From Alphaproteobacteria bacterium (GTDB lineage Bacteria; Pseudomonadota; Alphaproteobacteria; Rhodobacterales; Rhodobacteraceae), in assembly GCA_003694465.1 (NCBI GenBank), contig RFKM01000235.1, positions 1-10,366 of the forward strand: 10,366 nucleotides of DNA, in the 5' to 3' direction. Numbering within the stretch: position 1 is the stretch's first letter; every line of letters starts with the position of its first letter. This document shows positions 6,359 through 10,366 of this stretch, piece by piece. The notes under the pieces were generated by a model that made no database searches, was not told where the DNA came from, and saw only the letters and a program-made list of their open reading frames with translations. A program made the translations under genes and the position numbers.

Positions 6359-7158
6359 TGGAGGGGCTGCGCCTCATCATTCTCGGCTGCGGCTCGTCGG
6401 GGGGCGTGCCGCGGATCGGCGGGCGCTGGGGCGCCTGCGATCCGGCCAACCCGAAGAACCGGCGCCGGCGCTGCTCGGTGCTTGTCGAGCGCCACGGCGC
6501 GGGCGGCGTCACCCGGGTTCTGATCGACACCTCGCCGGACCTGCGCGAGCAGATGCTCGACGCCGGCGTCGGCGAGCTCGACGCGGTGCTCTATACCCAT
6601 TCCCATGCCGACCATGTGCACGGCCTCGATGACCTGCGCCAGATCGTCTACAACATCGGCCGGCGGCTTCCGGTCTGGGCCGACGGCGCCACGCAGGACG
6701 CGCTGCTCTCGCGCTTCGGCTATGCCTTCGTGCAGCCCGAGGGCTCGTCCTACCCGCCGATCCTCGATTTGCACACGATCGAGGGGCCGGTGACCATCGA
6801 GGGCGCCGGCGGGGCGGTGGAACTGACGCCCTTCGAGGTCGAACACGGGTCGATCGACGCCCTCGGCTTCCGGGTCGCGAACATCGCCTATCTGCCCGAT
6901 GTCTCGGCCATTCCCGAGGCGGCATGGCCGGTGCTCGACGGGCTCGAGGTGTTCATCGTCGATGCGCTGCGGCGCAGCCCGCACCCGACCCATGCCCATC
7001 TCGACCTCGCGCTGGAGTGGATCGCCCGATCCGGCGCGAAGCGCGGCGTGCTCACCAACATGCATATCGACATGGACCACGACGCCGTCGATGCCGAAAC
7101 GCCCGAAAACGTGACCCCCGCCCATGACGGGATGATCATTACCGCCGCCGCGCCCTGA
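6358..7158 (+). CDS. MBL-fold metallohydrolase, PhnP-like
   Basis: A 266-residue metallo-beta-lactamase-fold enzyme. The signature T80-HSHADH (H81, H83, D85, H86) binds the dinuclear metal centre. Further candidate ligands are H163 (FEVEHG), D202 (FIVDALR) and H236 (LTNMHIDMDH). The N-terminus LIILGCGSSGGVPRIG and the IDTSPDLREQML segment match the branch annotated as phosphoribosyl 1,2-cyclic phosphate phosphodiesterase (PhnP). No other phn genes are in the window, so a C-P lyase role is not supported; a general phosphodiesterase is safer. Of the cysteines near the PhnP structural zinc site, only C27 and C39 stand out. A much longer frame opens at 5824 but its first part is a tatD shadow. 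The ATG at 6358 shares one base with the tatD stop and follows GGGAGG at 6342-6347. Confidence 0.9.
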   Translation: MEGLRLIILGCGSSGGVPRIGGRWGACDPANPKNRRRRCSVLVERHGAGGVTRVLIDTSPDLREQMLDAGVGELDAVLYTHSHADHVHGLDDLRQIVYNIGRRLPVWADGATQDALLSRFGYAFVQPEGSSYPPILDLHTIEGPVTIEGAGGAVELTPFEVEHGSIDALGFRVANIAYLPDVSAIPEAAWPVLDGLEVFIVDALRRSPHPTHAHLDLALEWIARSGAKRGVLTNMHIDMDHDAVDAETPENVTPAHDGMIITAAAP

Positions 7159-8087
7159 TGTCGGCGCTCATCGAGGTCATCCTGCCGGTCTTTCTGGTGA
7201 TCGGCTTCGGCTATGGCGCGCGGCGCTTTCTCGGCACGCCCGATGCGCTTTTCGAATACCTGATGAAATACGCGCAGGGCTTTGCAATTCCGGTTCTGCT
7301 GTTTCGCGGCATCGCCCATCTGCACCTCGGCGAAACCTTCAACCCGCCGATGCTCGTCGCCTTCTATACCGGGGTGACGCTGAGCTTTTTTGCCGGCCTT
7401 TTCGGGGCGCGGCTCCTCTTCGGCCGGCCGTGGCCCGACTGCGCCGCCGTCGCCTTTGCCACCGCCTTTTCGAACGGCGGCCTTCTGGGGCTGCCGATCA
7501 CCGAGCGCGCCTATGGCACCGAGGCGCTGGCCTACAATTTCGCCATCATCGCCTTCCATGCCCCCTTCGTCTACATCCTTGCCACCACCGCCATGGAAAT
7601 CGCCCGGTCCGGCGGCGGGGGCGCGCTGGCAACCGCGGGCTCGGTGCTGCGGGCGATGGCGCGCAACCCCTTCGTCATCGGCATCGGCAGCGGGGCGCTG
7701 CTCAACGCCTCGGGCCTCGCCCTGCCCGGCAGTTTCTGGTCGGCGATCGACATGGTGGCCTCCGGCGCGATTCCGGCGGCGCTTTTCGCCCTCGGCGGCA
7801 TCCTCGCCACCCTGCGCCCGGAAGGCGAGATGCGCCTCGTGGTCTGGATTGCCGGGGTCTCGCTGATCCTGCACCCGGCGGTGGTCTGGAGCCTGTCGCA
7901 GCTGTTCGGGCTGGAGACCGGCCCGATGCGCTCGGCGGTGCTGATGGCCTCGATGGCGCCGGGGGTGAATGCCTATGTCTTCGCCAGCCTCTACGGCACG
8001 GCCAAACGCACCGCCGCCACGGCGGTTCTGGTCGGCACGGCGGCCTCGATCTTCACGGTCTGGGGCTGGCTGGCGGTGCTGGGCTGA
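7158..8087 (+). CDS. AEC-family transporter (auxin efflux carrier family)
   Basis: A 309-residue integral membrane protein of the AEC family, secondary carriers that in bacteria move small organic acids or related metabolites; the substrate is unknown here. Hydrophobic segments run through the whole protein, consistent with about ten membrane helices. Recognisable family stretches are the N-terminal VILPVFLVIGFGYGARR, FSNGGLLGLPI near residues 103-113, SGAIPAALFALGGIL near the middle of the second half and MASMAPGVNAYVFASLYG near the end. These Asn/Gly/Pro-rich helix breaks recur at equivalent places in the two halves. The ATG shares a base with the MBL hydrolase stop, so it is the last gene of the plus-strand operon. 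It has no visible Shine-Dalgarno of its own. Its stop codon is part of a hairpin shared with hisD. Confidence 0.9.
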   Translation: MSALIEVILPVFLVIGFGYGARRFLGTPDALFEYLMKYAQGFAIPVLLFRGIAHLHLGETFNPPMLVAFYTGVTLSFFAGLFGARLLFGRPWPDCAAVAFATAFSNGGLLGLPITERAYGTEALAYNFAIIAFHAPFVYILATTAMEIARSGGGGALATAGSVLRAMARNPFVIGIGSGALLNASGLALPGSFWSAIDMVASGAIPAALFALGGILATLRPEGEMRLVVWIAGVSLILHPAVVWSLSQLFGLETGPMRSAVLMASMAPGVNAYVFASLYGTAKRTAATAVLVGTAASIFTVWGWLAVLG

Positions 8088-8100
8088 AGGGCCTCAGCCC
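8081..8100. terminator. Symmetric hairpin between convergent genes
   Basis: GGGCTGA (8081-8087) and TCAGCCC (8094-8100) are exact inverse complements separated by AGGGCC. Each arm contains the last Gly codon and the TGA stop of one of the two convergent genes. A 7-bp stem without a long T-run is a weak intrinsic terminator. On the plus strand it is followed by TCTTCGTTG. Its position makes a bidirectional terminator likely. Confidence 0.45.
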
Positions 8101-9401
8101 TCTTCGTTGAGCCGGTCGAGGCGCACCCGCACGCTGAGCCCGTGGGCCTCGAGGCTTTCCGATTTCGCGAGGGTTTCGGCCGCCGGGCCGATGGCGCGCA
8201 GCGCCGCCGGGGTGAGCCGGGCAAGGGTGGTGCGTTTCATGAAATCGAGCACCGAGAGCCCGGACGAGAACCGCGCCGAGCGCGCCGTGGGAAGAACGTG
8301 GTTGGGGCCGGAGACATAATCGCCCACCGCCTCGGGGGTGTAGCCGCCGAGGAACATCGCCCCGGCGTTGGAGATCTGCCCGGCCAGCGCCTCGGGATCG
8401 GCGACGCAAAGCTCGAGGTGCTCCGGGGCGATGCGGTCGGCGAGGGCCGCCGCCTCGGCAAGGTCGCGCACGGTGATGACGGCGCCGAAATCGCGCCAGC
8501 TGGCCCCGGCGATGGCCCGGCGCTCAAGGGTGGCGAGCCGCGCCTCGACGGCCTCGGCCACGCGCCGGCCGAAGGCCTCGTCGGTGGTGATCAGCAGCGC
8601 CTGCGCGCTTTCGTCGTGCTCGGCCTGGCTCATCAGGTCGAGGGCGAGGAAGTCGGGCTCGTTGTCCGGGTCGGCGATGATCAGGATTTCCGAGGGGCCG
8701 GCGATCATGTCGATGCCGACCTTGCCAAAGACCCGGCGCTTGGCGGCAGCCACGAAGGCGTTGCCCGGGCCGGTGATCTTGTCGACCGGGGCGATGGTCT
8801 CGGTGCCCCAGGCCAGCGCGGCGATCGCCTGCGCGCCGCCGATGCGGTAGATCTCGTCGACGCCAGCGATCTGCGCGGCGAGCAGCACCGCCGGGTTTAT
8901 CACGCCGTCGGGGGTGGGCACGGTGATGGCAAGGCGTTTTACCCCGGCAACCTTGGCCGGAACCGCGTTCATCAGCACCGAGGACGGGTAAGAGGCCAGC
9001 CCGCCCGGCACGTAAAGCCCGGCGGCCTGAACCGGCGTCCAGCGCCAGCCGAGGGTCGCGCCTTCCGGATCGGTCCAGAGCGCGTCTTCCGGCATCTGGC
9101 GCACGTGATAGGCGCGGATGCGCTCGGCGGCGCGTTCCAGCGCCTCGGCCTCGGCCTCCGGCACCCGGGCGCATTCGGCGGCAATTTCCTCGGGCGAGAA
9201 GCGCAGGGTTTCGGCGGTGAGCTCGAGACGGTCGAATTTCGCGGTCAGCTCCAGCAGCGCCGCGTCGCCACGCTCGCGCACGTCGTCGATGATGGCGGCG
9301 ACGATGGCGTCGACATCCGGGCTGTCTTCGCGCTTCATCCCGAGCAGGGCGGCAAAGCGGCTTTCGAAATCGGGTTCGGCGGTGTTGAGGAACTGCGGCA
9401 T
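8094..9401 (-). CDS. hisD: Histidinol dehydrogenase
   Basis: A 435-residue cytoplasmic enzyme that oxidises L-histidinol to L-histidine in two NAD+-dependent steps, the last reactions of histidine synthesis. Zinc ligands correspond to Q259, H262 (SQAEHDES), D361 (GDYVSGPNHVLPT) and H420 (EAHGLSV); the catalytic pair is E327-H328 (APEHLE). These align within one residue of the E. coli enzyme numbering. AGPSEILIIAD (234-244), the GPGNAFVAAAKR segment (211-222) and SSGLSVLDFMKR (379-390) are also diagnostic. The ATG at 9401-9399 gives a normal HisD N-terminus (MPQFLNTAEPDFE) with a purine-rich AAAGAGAGA shortly before it. A longer frame reaches an ATG at 9584, but the added 61 residues run through the promoter candidate and an intergenic repeat. 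No other his gene is in the window. Confidence 0.96.
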   Translation of the reverse strand: MPQFLNTAEPDFESRFAALLGMKREDSPDVDAIVAAIIDDVRERGDAALLELTAKFDRLELTAETLRFSPEEIAAECARVPEAEAEALERAAERIRAYHVRQMPEDALWTDPEGATLGWRWTPVQAAGLYVPGGLASYPSSVLMNAVPAKVAGVKRLAITVPTPDGVINPAVLLAAQIAGVDEIYRIGGAQAIAALAWGTETIAPVDKITGPGNAFVAAAKRRVFGKVGIDMIAGPSEILIIADPDNEPDFLALDLMSQAEHDESAQALLITTDEAFGRRVAEAVEARLATLERRAIAGASWRDFGAVITVRDLAEAAALADRIAPEHLELCVADPEALAGQISNAGAMFLGGYTPEAVGDYVSGPNHVLPTARSARFSSGLSVLDFMKRTTLARLTPAALRAIGPAAETLAKSESLEAHGLSVRVRLDRLNEEG

Positions 9402-9424
9402 CGGTCTCTCTTTGGCTTTGCCGC

Positions 9425-9453
9425 TGCATAGCCCGCCCCCGCCCCTGCCGCAA
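9425..9453 (-). promoter_or_regulatory. Candidate hisD promoter
   Basis: On the minus strand TTGCGG (9453-9448) and TATGCA (9430-9425) are separated by exactly 17 bp. The -35 keeps the TTG and the -10 keeps the leading TAT (GGCTATGCA), which is typical of relaxed alphaproteobacterial sigma-70-type promoters. Transcription would start near 9418, leaving a leader of about 17 nt before the hisD ATG. That is too short for a His leader peptide or attenuator. Based on spacing and sequence only. Confidence 0.4.
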
Positions 9454-9541
9454 GCACCGCCCGGATGGTGGCGCGCGGCGGCAGGCGGGCGCGGTGAGAC
9501 GACGGGCCGAGCGCCGTGCCGGGAACCGACCGCAGACCACG

Positions 9542-9565
9542 CGAATCCAGATTCCTGGATTCCGG
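9542..9565 (+). repeat. Palindromic intergenic repeat, copy 1
   Basis: Core arms GAATCCAG (9543-9550) and CTGGATTC (9555-9562) are perfect inverse complements around an ATTC loop, with C before and CGG after. This is the only copy of the three with a perfect 8-bp stem. Three bases after it (9566-9573) lies the octamer GCGATCGC. It is clearly more AT-rich than its surroundings. Confidence 0.85.
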
Positions 9566-9703
9566 GCGATCGCGCGGTGCACATGAGGGCCGCCTAATGG
9601 AGCATCCCGTCCTGTCCTTCACGCGGGGGGGCGCCTATCCGTCACATGGGGCTGCCGTGCAATTCCGCCCGTTGTCCTCCGGGCGAGAGCGGTCCAACCC
9701 ACA

Positions 9704-9727
9704 CGAATCTAGATTCCTGGATTCCGG
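9704..9727 (+). repeat. Palindromic intergenic repeat, copy 2
   Basis: Identical to copy 1 except for one base in the left arm (GAATCTAG, 9705-9712). The right arm CTGGATTC (9717-9724), the loop ATTC and the flanking C and CGG are unchanged. In a plus-strand RNA the change gives a U-G wobble and keeps the stem; in a minus-strand RNA it gives an A-C mismatch. It lies 162 bp after copy 1. Confidence 0.85.
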
Positions 9728-9805
9728 TAAGGTTCTGGCAAGCATCCGCTGCTGACACCGCCGCTACGCTTGCGCGACCGGTGCCTGGCCACATGGGGAA
9801 CCATG

Positions 9806-9829
9806 CGAATCTGGATTCCTGGATTCCGG
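9806..9829 (+). repeat. Palindromic intergenic repeat, copy 3
   Basis: Differs from copy 2 by one more base in the left arm (GAATCTGG, 9807-9814). The right arm (9819-9826), loop and flanks are unchanged. In plus-strand RNA the stem would contain two G-U wobbles. The changes also make the copy a tandem duplication of CTGGATTC (9811-9818 and 9819-9826). It lies 102 bp after copy 2. Confidence 0.85.
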
Positions 9830-9913
9830 GGGCGGCAAGGTCTTCCATTGCATGCCACCTCCTGACCCATCCATCCGGCGGGGGGCGGGAAATGAGACGG
9901 ACCTCGCGCCTCC

Positions 9914-9929
9914 GGTTCCTGCATTTCGG
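9914..9929 (+). repeat. Possible degenerate fourth repeat copy (right half only)
   Basis: GGTTCCTGCATTTCGG matches the repeat's right part GATTCCTGGATTCCGG at 13 of 16 positions without gaps. It starts 100 bp after the same point in copy 3. The left arm is not recognisable and the pairing is lost. It could be a decayed copy or chance. Confidence 0.3.
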
Positions 9930-9970
9930 CCGCGCTGACCAGTCCCAGCCCGGGCATCCCCCCTCGCGTT

Positions 9971-9996
9971 GACCGCCGTCTTCCGCACCGGCGGTC
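9971..9996 (-). terminator. Hairpin downstream of the alpha/beta hydrolase
   Basis: GACCGCCG (9971-9978) and CGGCGGTC (9989-9996) form a perfect 8-bp stem with a 10-nt loop, about 60 bp beyond the hydrolase stop codon. No T-run follows on either strand. It may mark the 3' end of the hydrolase transcript and separate it from hisD. Confidence 0.35.
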
Positions 9997-10058
9997 GGCG
10001 AGCGCCCGCCGCGCACCGCAGACGCCCCCGGCAAGTTGCCTGCCCCGCCCTGCCCGGC

Positions 10059-10366
10059 TCAGCGCAGGACCATCGGCAGGTCCATCCAGGCGCGCAGGGC
10101 AAGGTTGACCTTTTCCGGCGCCTCGAGCGTGAGCAGATGCCCGGCTTCCTCGATGATCGCGAGCTCGGCATGGGGGATCATCTCGGCCATGAACGTGTGG
10201 CGTTTGACCGGGGTGAGCCGGTCGTGCCCGCCGCAAAGCACGAGCGCCGGGGCGCGGATCGTGCGCAGCACCTTCTGCGCGTCCGGCCGCCGCTGCAAGG
10301 CGCGCGAATGGCGAACGAAAGTGTCCGCCCCGAGATCGGCCGCCATCGCATCCATGACGTCGAGCG
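10059..10366 (-). CDS. Alpha/beta hydrolase, C-terminal part (runs off window)
   Basis: Only the last 102 or so codons are present; the frame is open to the window edge and the true start lies beyond it. The methionine at 10355 is internal. The visible part carries the end of an alpha/beta-hydrolase fold: strand APALVLCGGHDRLTP with the likely catalytic acid (D in GGHD), then IPHAELAIIEEAGHLLTLEAPEKVN with the catalytic histidine (H in EAGH). The nucleophile elbow (G-x-S-x-G) would be upstream, outside the window. The spacing of Asp and His and the short C-terminal helix are normal. The substrate cannot be told; esterase, lactonase or thioesterase-like roles all remain possible. Confidence 0.88.
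   Translation of the reverse strand, partial: LDVMDAMAADLGADTFVRHSRALQRRPDAQKVLRTIRAPALVLCGGHDRLTPVKRHTFMAEMIPHAELAIIEEAGHLLTLEAPEKVNLALRAWMDLPMVLR

Larger units (their letters stand above)
9402..10058. other. 657-bp intergenic region with dispersed repeats
   Basis: The region lies between hisD and the alpha/beta hydrolase gene, both on the minus strand. It contains the hisD promoter candidate, three copies of a 24-bp palindromic repeat, a possible decayed copy and an 8-bp-stem hairpin at 9971-9996. CACATGRGG also occurs three times (9580, 9643, 9790). Several open frames cross the region on both strands. They are Arg/Pro/Gly-rich, lack recognisable domains and convincing ribosome binding sites, and I take them as non-coding. 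Confidence 0.6.

Noticed and set aside
8142..9431. 429-residue plus-strand ORF opposite hisD
   Set aside because: Antisense shadow of a clear HisD; Gly/His/Arg-rich without domain features.
9566..9573. GCGATCGC octamer as a repeat-family element
   Set aside because: A single 8-bp palindrome of this composition is expected by chance in GC-rich DNA and the other repeat copies lack it.
9402..9584. N-terminal extension of HisD starting at 9584
   Set aside because: The extra residues are low-complexity and include the repeat-derived GIQESGFAW; the shorter start at 9401 gives a family-like N-terminus with correctly placed zinc and catalytic residues.
9542..9829. CRISPR-like array from three similar repeats
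   Set aside because: The intervals between copies are 138 and 78 bp, not a constant 25-45 bp, there are only three copies, and no cas gene is visible.
9516..9972. Two plus-strand ORFs across the repeat region
   Set aside because: They overlap the same repeats, have unrelated basic or mixed composition and no supporting start signals.
9642..10034. A 130-residue minus-strand ORF containing two repeat-derived peptides
   Set aside because: Arg/Gly/Pro-rich composition, no domain, no clear ribosome binding site, and its only repeated parts come from the palindromic DNA repeat.

Overview
The window is high-GC bacterial DNA that reads as an alphaproteobacterium, most likely in the Rhodobacterales/Rhodobacteraceae. 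The evidence is strong G/C preference at third codon positions, dense head-to-tail genes with 1-8 nt overlaps, and the block SPOR lipoprotein / D-Ala-D-Ala carboxypeptidase / tmk / holB / tatD / MBL hydrolase, a gene order I associate with that family from general knowledge. No database search was possible.

Layout. A tRNA-Ser(UGA) lies on the minus strand at 91-178. Next, on the plus strand, is a type I-secreted RTX-like protein (383-1503) whose reading frame breaks near 1082-1095. The N-terminal beta-repeat part and the C-terminal RTX/secretion part are therefore in different frames. From 1651 to 8087 there is a compact, probably single, plus-strand operon: a SPOR-domain lipoprotein, a penicillin-binding-protein-5-type carboxypeptidase, thymidylate kinase, the clamp-loader delta' subunit, a TatD-family DNase, a PhnP-like metallo-beta-lactamase-fold hydrolase and an AEC-family membrane transporter. 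From tmk on, most start and stop codons overlap, which suggests translational coupling. The operon joins envelope/septum functions with DNA precursor supply and replication.

The AEC gene meets hisD (minus strand, 8094-9401) tail to tail with six bases between them. A perfect 7-bp inverted repeat there contains both stop codons. hisD encodes a complete histidinol dehydrogenase with the expected zinc and catalytic residues. Upstream of hisD is a 657-bp stretch (9402-10058) without a convincing gene. It holds a candidate hisD promoter and three copies of a 24-bp, relatively AT-rich palindromic repeat, plus a possible decayed fourth copy. The window ends in the C-terminal part of a minus-strand alpha/beta hydrolase.

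Most of the window is ordinary core genome. The parts worth a second look are the repeat family upstream of hisD, the broken RTX gene next to tRNA-Ser, the terminator-like element sharing bases with the tRNA 3' end, and the symmetric hairpin between the convergent genes. I see no CRISPR array, transposase, phage gene or defence system.
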